The notes under the pieces: generated by a model
Databases searched by the model: none
Told to the model about the DNA's origin: nothing
The model's input: only the letters and a program-made list of their open reading frames with translations
Source: Lentisphaerota bacterium
GTDB taxonomy: Bacteria; Verrucomicrobiota; Kiritimatiellia; RFP12; JAAYNR01
Direction: 5' to 3'
NCBI GenBank assembly: GCA_016873675.1
Contig: VGWG01000009.1
Span: forward strand, 1 to 51,313
Length of the DNA stretch: 51,313 nt
Position numbers and translations under genes: made by a program
Shown: positions 33,408 through 41,698 of the stretch, piece after piece
How positions within the stretch are numbered: position 1 is the first letter of the stretch
Layout: each line of letters begins with the position of its first letter

Positions 33408-34525
33408 CGGTTGAGATGCTCGCGGATGATGTTCAACATGCGGCGGATGGGTTCGGCGGCGCCCCACAGGAGCTGGTCGCCGACCGTGAACGCGGCGATG
33501 TATTCAGGCCCCATCTTCATTTTGTGCAGGCGGCCAATGGGGACGGTCAGGGTGCCCGACACGGCGGCGGGGGTGAGATCGCGCAGGGTTGACGCCTTGT
33601 CATTGGGCACCACGCGGACCCAGTCGTTCGCGCCGGCCAGCAGCGACTCGACGTGCTCGACCTGTAGATCTTTCTTCAGCTTGAGGGTCAGGCCCTGGCT
33701 GTGGCAGCGCATCGCGCCGACGCGGACGCACACGCCGTCAACCGGGATCGGCTCGGCCAGACCGAGGATCTTGTTGCACTCGACAAAGCCCTTCCATTCC
33801 TCCCGCGTCTGGCCGTCGGCCACGGCCTTGTCGATCCACGGGATGAGGCTGGCGGCGAGCGGTGCGCCAAAATGCTGGGTCGGCAGGGACGGGTCGCGGA
33901 CGCTCGCGGCGACCTGGCGGTCGATCTCCAGAATCGCGGCGGCCGGATCATCGAGCAGGGCACCCGGCGCAGCGGCGATCTGACGCATCTGCAGGAGCAA
34001 CTCGCGCATGTTCTTGGCGCCGGCGCCGGACGCGCTCTGATAGGTCATCGTCGAAACCCATTCGATCAGCCCGGCCTCGAAGAGCCCGTGGACCGCCATG
34101 AGCATCAGGCTGACGGTGCAGTTGCCGCCCACGAACAGGCGCCCGTGGGCCGCGAGCGAGCGATTGATGACCGCGCGATTGACCGGGTCGAGAACGATCA
34201 CCGCATCGTCGGCCATGCGCAGGGTTGAGGCGGCGTCAACCCAGTAGCCTTTCCAGCCCGCTTTGCGCAGATCGCCGTAAACCGCGCCCGTGTAGTCGCC
34301 GCCCTGGCAGGTGACGATGATGTCCATCTTGGCGAGTCGGCGCAGATCGGTGGCATCCAGCAACGCGGTCGGGCCACACCCCACATCGGGGCCCGTTCCG
34401 CCCACCTGCGACGTCGTGAAAAAGACCGGTTCGAAGCCTTTGAAATCGCCCTCCTCGCGCATCCGCTCCACGAGGACCGAACCGACCATCCCGCGCCAAC
34501 CGACAAATCCGACTTTCAGTGTCAT
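33404..34525 (-). CDS. asd: Aspartate-semialdehyde dehydrogenase
   Basis: 373 residues, the length of the E. coli-type enzyme. Motifs: [18 protein letters not shown] (NADP-binding), [41 protein letters not shown] with the catalytic Cys, [14 protein letters not shown], and [16 protein letters not shown] with the catalytic His. It reduces aspartyl phosphate to the semialdehyde, feeding lysine/diaminopimelate, threonine and methionine. The ATG is preceded by GGCGGAG. It is the first gene of a minus-strand unit, divergent from lpxK across 164 nt. Confidence 0.95.
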   Translation of the reverse strand: MTLKVGFVGWRGMVGSVLVERMREEGDFKGFEPVFFTTSQVGGTGPDVGCGPTALLDATDLRRLAKMDIIVTCQGGDYTGAVYGDLRKAGWKGYWVDAASTLRMADDAVIVLDPVNRAVINRSLAAHGRLFVGGNCTVSLMLMAVHGLFEAGLIEWVSTMTYQSASGAGAKNMRELLLQMRQIAAAPGALLDDPAAAILEIDRQVAASVRDPSLPTQHFGAPLAASLIPWIDKAVADGQTREEWKGFVECNKILGLAEPIPVDGVCVRVGAMRCHSQGLTLKLKKDLQVEHVESLLAGANDWVRVVPNDKASTLRDLTPAAVSGTLTVPIGRLHKMKMGPEYIAAFTVGDQLLWGAAEPIRRMLNIIREHLNR

Positions 34526-34607
34526 AATACTCCGCCCGTCCTAATACAAGCCCTGATAACTGAATCATTTGACCATGATGTTAGCGAATTGACGCGCGAA
34601 CGTCGAG

Positions 34608-34633
34608 CGTTTATCGACAGCGTTTATCGACAG
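34608..34633. repeat. 13-bp perfect tandem duplication in the asd-lpxK intergenic region
   Basis: CGTTTATCGACAG occurs twice head to tail and is followed by CGTT. It lies just upstream of the lpxK promoter; it may be a slippage duplication or a paired protein-binding site. Confidence 0.7.
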
Positions 34634-34641
34634 CGTTGGCA

Positions 34642-34670
34642 TTGCCTTCAGCGACAATCTTCGCTATTAT
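34642..34670 (+). promoter_or_regulatory. Predicted promoter of lpxK-murJ-murG
   Basis: TTGCCT and TATTAT (5 of 6 to the -10 consensus) separated by 17 nt; the TATTAT ends 19 nt before the lpxK ATG, giving a short leader. Confidence 0.5.
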
Positions 34671-34689
34671 CCCGGACATCTCACACGTT

Positions 34690-35874
34690 ATGGCACGCAA
34701 TCGAACAAAACGAATCGAGCAGCTGGAGCGGTTTCTCATCCGTCTGATTCAGCAGCCGGGGGCTGACCAGGGGCATACCGGGTCGATCCGGCTGCTGCTC
34801 GCTTTTTTGAAAGGACTGTCTCATCTTTTTCGCGGTGTGGTGCAGACGCGCCTGTTCTTTTATGAGGCGGGAATTTTGCATCGCTACCCCCTCGGCTGTC
34901 AGGTGATCAGTGTCGGGAACATCACGGCGGGTGGCACCGGCAAAACTCCGGTGGTGGAGATCTTCGCCCGCGAGCTGCACAAGTCGGGACGCAAAGTCGC
35001 GATTCTCAGTCGTGGCTACCGCAAGAAGGAACTGCCTTGGTATCAGCGATTTTTCCGAGAAAGCATCGAGCCGCCGCGGGTGGTCAGTGACGGCCACCAC
35101 CTGCTGCTCGATAGCGAAATGGGAGGTGACGAGCCGTACATGCTCGCCTCCAACCTGCCCGGCGTGGTCGTGCTGGTAGACAGGAACCGTGTCAAAAGCG
35201 GGCGTTATGCGATTAAGAAGTTTGGCTGCGACACGCTGGTGCTCGACGATGGCTTTCAGTATCAGAAGCTCAAGCACCGGCTCGAGCTGGTGCTGATCGA
35301 CAAGACCAATCCCTTTGGCAATGGCAATGTCTTGCCGCGGGGTGTGTTGCGCGAACCGGTGCGCAATCTGAAGCGGGCCAACTTCATTTTTATCACCAAA
35401 TCGGACGGGCAGTCGGAGACGCTGCGCGCCCGGCTCCGCCAGTTGAACGCCCAGGCCGAAATCATCGAGTGCTGCCACCGTCCCCGGTATCTGCGGAATG
35501 CTTACAGCGACGAGACACAGCCTTTGAGCTGGCTCAGCGGAAAAAAAGTTGCCGCGCTCTCGGGCATCGCCGTGCCGCAGAGCTTTGAGGGTTTTTTGCG
35601 CGCGATGGGCGCGCGGCTGATGACCTGCGACCGGTATGCTGACCACCACCGGTATGAGGCTCAGGAGATCATCGATGCGGTGAACCAGGCTGACGAACTG
35701 GGTGCCTGTGCCGTGATCACCACGGAGAAGGACGCTGTGCGGCTTCCGCGTTTGGCGAGCCCGGCCGTGCCCGTCTACTACCTGCGGGTGGAAATCGAGA
35801 TTCTATCCGGAGCCGAGAACTTCCACGAGGCGGTTCGGCATATCTGCACCCATGGAGAGCGGAAGGGGACGTAG
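34690..35874 (+). CDS. lpxK: Tetraacyldisaccharide 4'-kinase
   Basis: 394 residues. Phosphorylates the lipid A precursor at the 4' position, in the inner membrane. The Walker A motif is [17 protein letters not shown] (about 73-90); [53 protein letters not shown] (the D-D-G-F-Q-H/Y catalytic region) and LPRGVLREP all match LpxK. The N-terminal 60 residues are amphipathic/hydrophobic, as expected for membrane attachment. ATG chosen over an upstream TTG because of the promoter position. It shows that the organism makes lipid A. murJ starts 1 nt after the stop. Confidence 0.93.
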   Translation: MARNRTKRIEQLERFLIRLIQQPGADQGHTGSIRLLLAFLKGLSHLFRGVVQTRLFFYEAGILHRYPLGCQVISVGNITAGGTGKTPVVEIFARELHKSGRKVAILSRGYRKKELPWYQRFFRESIEPPRVVSDGHHLLLDSEMGGDEPYMLASNLPGVVVLVDRNRVKSGRYAIKKFGCDTLVLDDGFQYQKLKHRLELVLIDKTNPFGNGNVLPRGVLREPVRNLKRANFIFITKSDGQSETLRARLRQLNAQAEIIECCHRPRYLRNAYSDETQPLSWLSGKKVAALSGIAVPQSFEGFLRAMGARLMTCDRYADHHRYEAQEIIDAVNQADELGACAVITTEKDAVRLPRLASPAVPVYYLRVEIEILSGAENFHEAVRHICTHGERKGT

Positions 35875-35875
35875 C

Positions 35876-37450
35876 ATGAGCGACGCTGCACCTTCGGTGT
35901 TGCGGTCAGTGGGGAAAGTGGCTGGCGGTACGGCTGTCAGCCGCATTGCCGGCCTGGTGCGCGAGGTGCTGATGGCGCAGTTTTTCGGCACCAGCCTCGA
36001 AACATCCGCATTTGTCGTGGCCTTTCGTATCCCGAACCTCTTCCGAAAACTGTTTGGTGAGGGGGCGCTCTCTTCGGCCTTTATACCCGCCTACGCTGAG
36101 GCGGTCGCCCGCGGCGGCAGGGCTGCGGGCGAGCGCCTGCTCGCAAAGACCGCCGGTTTCGTCATCGCGGTTTTGGGTGGCGTCGCCGCGTTGGGCGTAT
36201 TGGCGACCTTCCCGTTGCAGGCTTGGATGGCCGCCACCCCGCGTTTTGCCGCGATCCTGCCGCTGCTGCGGATCATGCTGCCCTATGCGCCGTTGATCTG
36301 CGTGGCGGCGCTGGCCATGGGCGCGCTCAATGTGCTGCGCGCCTTCTGGGTGCCGGCGCTGGCGCCGGCGCTGCTCAACATCATCTGGATTCTGGTGCTC
36401 GTCGGGGTGTGCCCGTTCGTAGCCGACGATCCCGGGGTGCGCATCCGCATCGTGGCCTGGGCGGTCCTCGCCGCTGGCGTGGCGCAGGCACTGTTCCAAG
36501 TGGTCGCGCTGCGCCGTCTCGGCGTGCGCTTCATCCCTGATCTGCTGTGGTGGAACGATCCGCAGGTCAGGCGCGTACTGCAGCGCGCGCTCCCCTTGGC
36601 GTTGGCCTCGGGCGTGGTGCAGGTGAATGTCTGCATCGACGGACTGCTGGCCATGTGGGCCGGCAAATGGGCGCCTGCCGCACTGGAATACGCCGATCGG
36701 CTGGTCTATCTGCCACTGGGTCTGGTGGGCACGGCGTTTGCCACGGTGTTGCTGCCGACATTCTCCAGACAAGCCGCTGCCGCCGATCCTGCGGCCATCC
36801 CGCCGACGCTCGATCGGGCGTTGCGGAACATCGCCTTGCTCATGTCTCCGGCTGCTGTCGGTCTGCTCGTGCTGGCGCTGCCGATCATCCAGCTTGTCTA
36901 CCAAGGCGGACGTTTTGACGCTGAGTCGGCCCTCTATTCCTCACGAGCTTTGGCTTTCTACGCGCCGGGATTGCTGGTGTTCTGCTTGCATAAGGCGATC
37001 ACACCGGCTTTCTACGCGCTGGGTGATACCGTCACCCCGGTGCGGGTGAGCCTGGTCGCGGTGGCGTTGAATGTCGTGATGAACGTCCTGTTTGTGGTGA
37101 CGTGGCCTGCGGGGTGGAAACACGCGGGGATTGCGCTTGCGACGGTGATCTCCAGCGGGGTCTCGGTGCTGTTACTCGTCTGGCTGTTGCGCCGCAAGGG
37201 GTGTGTGCTGCAGGTGCGTGGGATGCTCGGCCCTGCGGGCGGCGCGTTGGCGGCGGCGGGTGTGATGGCGGTGGCGGCCTGTCTGCTCCACGCCCGGTTG
37301 GCCACCGCGTTTCTGGAATGGGGCAAATCGGGCCAGTTGGTGGCGATGGCGGTGACGCTGGCGTCGTCGGCAGTGATCTACGGCGGGCTGGTCTGGGTGC
37401 TGTGCCGCAGCGCGGTGCGGGAGCTGGTGCACGGATTCCGCAAGACGTGA
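35876..37450 (+). CDS. murJ: Lipid II flippase MurJ
   Basis: 524 residues, polytopic (about 14 hydrophobic segments). The N-terminus GGTAVSRIAGLVREVLMAQFFG, then FRIPNLFRKLFGEGALSSAFIPAYAEA, is the hallmark of MurJ/MviN. Later blocks include LVYLPLGLVGTAFATVLLPTFSR and CLHKAITPAFYALGDTVTPV. It flips lipid II across the inner membrane for peptidoglycan synthesis. The start codon is preceded by GGAAGGGG. It sits between lpxK and murG in one operon, coordinating envelope synthesis. Confidence 0.94.
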   Translation: MSDAAPSVLRSVGKVAGGTAVSRIAGLVREVLMAQFFGTSLETSAFVVAFRIPNLFRKLFGEGALSSAFIPAYAEAVARGGRAAGERLLAKTAGFVIAVLGGVAALGVLATFPLQAWMAATPRFAAILPLLRIMLPYAPLICVAALAMGALNVLRAFWVPALAPALLNIIWILVLVGVCPFVADDPGVRIRIVAWAVLAAGVAQALFQVVALRRLGVRFIPDLLWWNDPQVRRVLQRALPLALASGVVQVNVCIDGLLAMWAGKWAPAALEYADRLVYLPLGLVGTAFATVLLPTFSRQAAAADPAAIPPTLDRALRNIALLMSPAAVGLLVLALPIIQLVYQGGRFDAESALYSSRALAFYAPGLLVFCLHKAITPAFYALGDTVTPVRVSLVAVALNVVMNVLFVVTWPAGWKHAGIALATVISSGVSVLLLVWLLRRKGCVLQVRGMLGPAGGALAAAGVMAVAACLLHARLATAFLEWGKSGQLVAMAVTLASSAVIYGGLVWVLCRSAVRELVHGFRKT

Positions 37451-37483
37451 TTGGGGCTGGAACGTGAAACCGGGGAGCGGGCA

Positions 37484-38533
37484 ATGAAGATCATCGTGGC
37501 GTGCGGCGGGACGGGCGGGCATGTGTTCCCGGGGTTGGCGACCGCTCGGGCGCTGCGGGAGCGGGGACACGACGTGACCGTCTGGCTCTCGGGGCGGGCG
37601 GTCGAGGAGGCAGCACGGCCCGCCTGGGACGGCCCGATCTGGCGAACCGGGGCGCGGCCGCTTCGCGCGCGGACCGTTATCGTACTGCTGGCGTCGGTCT
37701 TCCGCTGCATGCGGCAGGTGCGGCGAGCCCGGCCTGATCGCATGCTGGCCATGGGCAGCTACGCGAGTCTGCCGCCGACGGTGGCTGCCTGGCTGTGTGG
37801 CGTGCCGGTGGTGCTGCACGAGGCCAACACCGTTCCGGGGCAAGCGGTTGAGTGGTTGTCGCGGCTCGCGCGGGTGACGGCGGTGAGTTTTTCGGGGACG
37901 CATGCGGCGCTTCCGGGCCGGCGGGTGGTTCTGACGGGTCTGCCGGTACGGCGCGAGCTCGCCGTGGCGCGGTGCCCGGCCAGACAGGCGCAAGGGGTTG
38001 CCGTGTTGGTGACGGGCGGCAGCCAGGGCGCGCATGCGGTGAATGAACGCTGCTGTGGCGCACTGTGCCGATTGAGGGCGCAGGGGGTTAACGGGCTGCG
38101 GGTCCTGCATCAAAGCGGGGCGGCCGACGCCGATGGCTTGCGTGCACGCTATGCGGCGGCGGGCGTCGATGCGCAGGTCGTCCCGTTTATCCGCGACATG
38201 GGGGCCGCCTATGCTGCGGCTGACGTTGCCGTATGCCGCGCCGGGGCCGTGACATGTGCCGAACTCTGCCTGTGCGGGGTGCCTGCGGTTCTGATCCCGC
38301 TGCCGGGCGCGGTGCGCGATCATCAGCGGCATAATGCGGCCGCGCTCGCCATCGGAGGCGGGGCGGTGGTTGCAGATCAGGATGAGTTGACGGACGACAC
38401 CCTGGCCGATCTGCTTCACGGCCTGGCGAATGACCCTTCGCGACGCGCTTCTATGACGGCCGCGCTGCTGCGGTTGGCCGTTCCCGACGCAGACGCGCGC
38501 CTCGCCGATTGCGTGGTCGACGCCCAGGGATAA
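37484..38533 (+). CDS. murG: UDP-GlcNAc:undecaprenyl-PP-MurNAc-pentapeptide GlcNAc transferase
   Basis: 349 residues, GT28 family. MKIIVACGGTGGHVFPGLATARAL carries the first G loop; MLAMGSYASLPPTVAAWLCGVPVVLHEANTVPG, VLTGLPVRREL, VLVTGGSQGAHAVNE (second G loop), VCRAGAVTCAELCLCGVPAVLIPLPGAVRDHQRHNA follow in the usual order. It makes lipid II from lipid I at the cytoplasmic face. Several positions are shortened compared with E. coli MurG, but all donor-binding blocks are present. Lies 33 nt after murJ. Confidence 0.93.
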   Translation: MKIIVACGGTGGHVFPGLATARALRERGHDVTVWLSGRAVEEAARPAWDGPIWRTGARPLRARTVIVLLASVFRCMRQVRRARPDRMLAMGSYASLPPTVAAWLCGVPVVLHEANTVPGQAVEWLSRLARVTAVSFSGTHAALPGRRVVLTGLPVRRELAVARCPARQAQGVAVLVTGGSQGAHAVNERCCGALCRLRAQGVNGLRVLHQSGAADADGLRARYAAAGVDAQVVPFIRDMGAAYAAADVAVCRAGAVTCAELCLCGVPAVLIPLPGAVRDHQRHNAAALAIGGGAVVADQDELTDDTLADLLHGLANDPSRRASMTAALLRLAVPDADARLADCVVDAQG

Positions 38534-38544
38534 AAAAGCCGGGC

Positions 38545-38573
38545 GTGACATTCGGGTCTGAAAAAGGTACTAT
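38545..38573 (+). promoter_or_regulatory. Predicted promoter of lepA
   Basis: GTGACA (5 of 6 to TTGACA) and TACTAT with a 17-nt spacer, about 60 nt upstream of the lepA ATG. Confidence 0.5.
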
Positions 38574-38584
38574 TTTCAACCCAA

Positions 38585-38609
38585 GACAGCCAGCCGCGAG
38601 GGTGCTGTC
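38585..38609 (+). other. Hairpin in the lepA 5' leader
   Basis: GACAGC and GCTGTC form a 6-bp stem around a 13-nt loop, downstream of the predicted promoter and 25 nt before the lepA ATG. No T run follows, so it is not an obvious terminator of murG; a translational or processing role is only a possibility. lepA itself lacks a clear Shine-Dalgarno. Confidence 0.4.
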
Positions 38610-38633
38610 AGGGCATCTGGAATTGATTTATTT

Positions 38634-40448
38634 ATGGAACACAGCATCGAAAACACCCGCAACTTTTGCATCATTGCCCATATTGATCATGGGAAGACGA
38701 CGTTGTCTGACCGCATTTTGGAGCTGACCCACACCATTGAGTCGCGACTGATGCGCGAACAGACGCTCGATGCGATGGACCTCGAGCGCGAGCGCGGGAT
38801 CACCATCAAATGCCACCCCGTCTCGATGCACTACACGGCGCGGGACGGTCGCGTGTTTCGTTTCAATCTGATCGACACCCCCGGTCATGTCGACTTCACT
38901 TACGAAGTCTCCCGCAGCATGGGTGCCTGCGAAGGGGCGATTCTGGTGGTCGATGCGTGTCAGGGCGTCGAGGCTCAGACCGTCGCCAACGCCTATCTGG
39001 CGATCGACGCCGGACTCGAGATCATTCCGGTCCTGAACAAGGTGGATCTGCCTGGCGCGGATGTGCAGGAGGTGTCCAAGCAGGTTGAGGATGTGCTGGG
39101 CATCAGCATGGAGCACCCGTTGCTAATCAGCGCCAAGACGGGCCTCAATGTTTCGGAGGTTCTGGAAGCCGTCGTCACCCGCCTTCATCCGCCCAAGACC
39201 CGCGGCAACGATGCGCCGTTGCGGGCGTTGGTGTTCGACTCGGTCTTTGATGCGTTCCGCGGCGTGATCCCCTATGTGCGGGTTGTGGACGGCTGTATCC
39301 AAGCGGGAGACACCGTGCGTTTTCTGAGCAACGGCGTGGAGACGCAGGTGCGCGAGGTCGGCATTTTCAGTCCCACGCAGAAGCCGCTCGCGGTGCTCGA
39401 AGCGGGCCAGGTCGGCTACATCGCTGGCACAATTCGCGATCCGCGCGACGTGAAGATCGGCGACACGGTGACGACGGTCAAGGACGGCTCATCCGAAGCC
39501 CTTCCCGGGTACAAGGAAGTCCGGCCGATGGTGTTCAGCGGCCTCTACCCCGTGAGCAGCGACGAATACGGAAAAGTGCGCAGCGGACTCGAAAAGCTTC
39601 ATTTGAACGACGCAGCCTTTAGCTTTCACTCGGAAAGCTCGGTCGCCTTGGGGTTTGGGTTCCGGTGCGGTTTTCTCGGGTTGCTGCACATGGAGGTGGT
39701 TCAGGAACGGCTCCGTCGCGAGTTTGATCTGGACATCATCAGCACCCATCCGGCGGTGGTCTACAAGATATTCATGAACGACGGCACCGTGATGGATATT
39801 GACAACCCGACCCGGATGCCTGACGTGACGCGGATCGACCATATTGAGGAGCCGATCATCCGGGCAACGCTCATCACGCCGAGCCTTTACATTGGCGAGA
39901 TCATGCGTCTCGTGATGGACCGGCGCGGCGAGATGCGCACAACCGAGAGTCTCGACGCCAAGCGGGTGATCCTGACCTGCATGTTGCCGCTCAACGAGAT
40001 TCTGATCGATTTTCATGATACCCTCAAGAGCATCAGCCGCGGCTATGCCTCGATGGACTATGAGCCGATCGGATATCAACCTAGCGACATTGTCAAGATG
40101 GACATTTTGCTCAATGGCGAGGTCATTGACGCTTTTTCCTGCATGGTGCACAAGGATAAGGCGGTTTACCGCGGTCGCCAGATCTGCAAGGCGCTGAGCG
40201 AAGAGATCCCGCCGCACATGTTCAAGATCCCGGTGCAGGCCACGCTGGGCCGCAACATTATCGCCCGTGAAGACATCCGCGCCTTTCGCAAGGATGTGAC
40301 GGCCAAGTTGTACGGCGGCGATGTCACCCGCAAGCAGAAGGTGCTGAAGAAACAGGCCGAAGGCAAGAAACGAATGAAGGAATTCGGCACGGTCAGGGTG
40401 CCGCAGTCGGCTTTTATCGCCGTTTTAAAAGGCGGAAACGATTCGTAG
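38634..40448 (+). CDS. lepA: Elongation factor 4 (LepA)
   Basis: 604 residues, normal length. GTPase motifs: G1 IAHIDHGKTTLSDRIL, G2 RERGITIKCHPVSM, G3 LIDTPGHVDFTYEVSRSM, G4 PVLNKVDLPGAD, G5 ISAKTGLNVSEVL. The downstream half has KPMVFSGLYPV-like RPMVFSGLYPVSSDEY, LGFGFRCGFLGLLHMEVVQERL and the LepA-specific C-terminus GNIIAREDIRAFRKDVTAKLYGGDVTRKQKVLKKQAEGKK (read here as GRNIIARED onward). It is a ribosome-associated factor that acts on stalled or misassembled ribosomes. Followed 52 nt later by lepB, the classic lepA-lepB pairing. Confidence 0.96.
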   Translation: MEHSIENTRNFCIIAHIDHGKTTLSDRILELTHTIESRLMREQTLDAMDLERERGITIKCHPVSMHYTARDGRVFRFNLIDTPGHVDFTYEVSRSMGACEGAILVVDACQGVEAQTVANAYLAIDAGLEIIPVLNKVDLPGADVQEVSKQVEDVLGISMEHPLLISAKTGLNVSEVLEAVVTRLHPPKTRGNDAPLRALVFDSVFDAFRGVIPYVRVVDGCIQAGDTVRFLSNGVETQVREVGIFSPTQKPLAVLEAGQVGYIAGTIRDPRDVKIGDTVTTVKDGSSEALPGYKEVRPMVFSGLYPVSSDEYGKVRSGLEKLHLNDAAFSFHSESSVALGFGFRCGFLGLLHMEVVQERLRREFDLDIISTHPAVVYKIFMNDGTVMDIDNPTRMPDVTRIDHIEEPIIRATLITPSLYIGEIMRLVMDRRGEMRTTESLDAKRVILTCMLPLNEILIDFHDTLKSISRGYASMDYEPIGYQPSDIVKMDILLNGEVIDAFSCMVHKDKAVYRGRQICKALSEEIPPHMFKIPVQATLGRNIIAREDIRAFRKDVTAKLYGGDVTRKQKVLKKQAEGKKRMKEFGTVRVPQSAFIAVLKGGNDS

Positions 40449-40500
40449 GGATGGGGTATCATCGCCCGCCAGACTGGGTGTTGACCCCCAAGGAGCGTCC

Positions 40501-41652
40501 ATGCAGGCATATGCAAAAATCGTTGAGATCCGGGCCACCTGGAAGGCGCGCAAGCATCTGAAAGAGATGCTGAACAGCGCCGACACGGTCAAGGCGATGC
40601 GCGAGGATTTGCTAAACCCCGCAGATCGCGCGGAGCTTGGCCGCATGATGGCCGACGCGCGGCGCGGGGTGCGGCACGGATCCAGAACCGAAGCCGATGC
40701 GATCGCGGATGCATTAAGCGCCCTGCTCAACCGCCTTTCGCCCGTGCGGACTTTGAGCGCGTGGCGGGGCAATTTCGAGGTGGTCGTGATCGCGCTTTCG
40801 GTGGCGATGGCCTTCCGCGCCTATTTCTACCAACCCTTCAAGATCCCGACGGGATCGATGTACCCCACGCTTTCGGGTATCGCGTCGTATGAGCAGGCTT
40901 CGCCCGGTCTATGGGATCGTATGCCGCTTAAGCTGGTGAACTGGCTGGTGACCGGCGACTGGTACAAGGAGGTTCGGGTGAATACGGGCGGAGTGGCGTC
41001 GCGCGTGAAGAACAATGACGCCCGCCCGGGGTACGCCGCCATCCAGATCGCGGGACAGACCTATTTTGTGCCGAGCGACGCGCTGCAGAGGAGCCAGTCG
41101 CTGCATTTGAACGCCGAAAACCGGATCGCCTCGGGCGCGGTCTTGTGGTCCGGAATCGTCACGGAGGGTGACTTTGTGTTTGTCAATCGCTGGGTGTGGA
41201 ACTTCCGACGGCCGCAGCGCGGCGAGGTCATGGTTTTTTCCACAGACGGGATCAAGGGGCTTTCCCCCGGCACGCACTACATCAAGCGGATGTGCGGCCT
41301 GCCGGGCGAGACCCTCTCCATCCGTCCGCCCCACTTGTTCATCGGCGGTGTTCCCGTGTCCGAACCCGATCGGATCGGGATCATCTCACGCTGCGAAAAA
41401 GTCGCCGATTGGGCGCCGAACTATGCCGGGTTTACGGTTCCGGATGTTCGCGATGGGTTGCACCCCAAGTCGCTGACGATGGCCGGCGACAGCGTGTCGC
41501 TCGACAGCAACGAATATTATGCGCTGGGCGACAACAGTCGCAACAGCCTCGACAGCCGATTCTGGGGACCTGTGCCCGAACGCAACCTCATCGGCCCCGC
41601 CACCGTCGTCTACTGGCCTTTTACCTCGCACCGTTTTGGATGGATTCGGTGA
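40501..41652 (+). CDS. lepB: Signal peptidase I
   Basis: 383 residues. A ~90-residue cytosolic helical N-terminus precedes one membrane segment (FEVVVIALSVAMAFRAYFY). Box B is FKIPTGSMYPTL with catalytic Ser119; box D is HYIKRMCGLPGETLSI with the general-base Lys near 262; box E is YALGDNSRNSLDSRFWGPVPE. The roughly 140 residues between Ser and Lys are longer than in E. coli and include an insert (VRVNTGGVASRVKNNDARPGY; VPSDALQRSQSLHLNAEN). It cleaves signal peptides at the outer face of the inner membrane. The C-terminal LIGPATVVYWPFTSHRFGWIR is standard. Confidence 0.93.
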   Translation: MQAYAKIVEIRATWKARKHLKEMLNSADTVKAMREDLLNPADRAELGRMMADARRGVRHGSRTEADAIADALSALLNRLSPVRTLSAWRGNFEVVVIALSVAMAFRAYFYQPFKIPTGSMYPTLSGIASYEQASPGLWDRMPLKLVNWLVTGDWYKEVRVNTGGVASRVKNNDARPGYAAIQIAGQTYFVPSDALQRSQSLHLNAENRIASGAVLWSGIVTEGDFVFVNRWVWNFRRPQRGEVMVFSTDGIKGLSPGTHYIKRMCGLPGETLSIRPPHLFIGGVPVSEPDRIGIISRCEKVADWAPNYAGFTVPDVRDGLHPKSLTMAGDSVSLDSNEYYALGDNSRNSLDSRFWGPVPERNLIGPATVVYWPFTSHRFGWIR

Positions 41653-41698
41653 ACACGGACCTGATGATGCGGAGCCTCTTGTAACGGCGGGACCGGAC

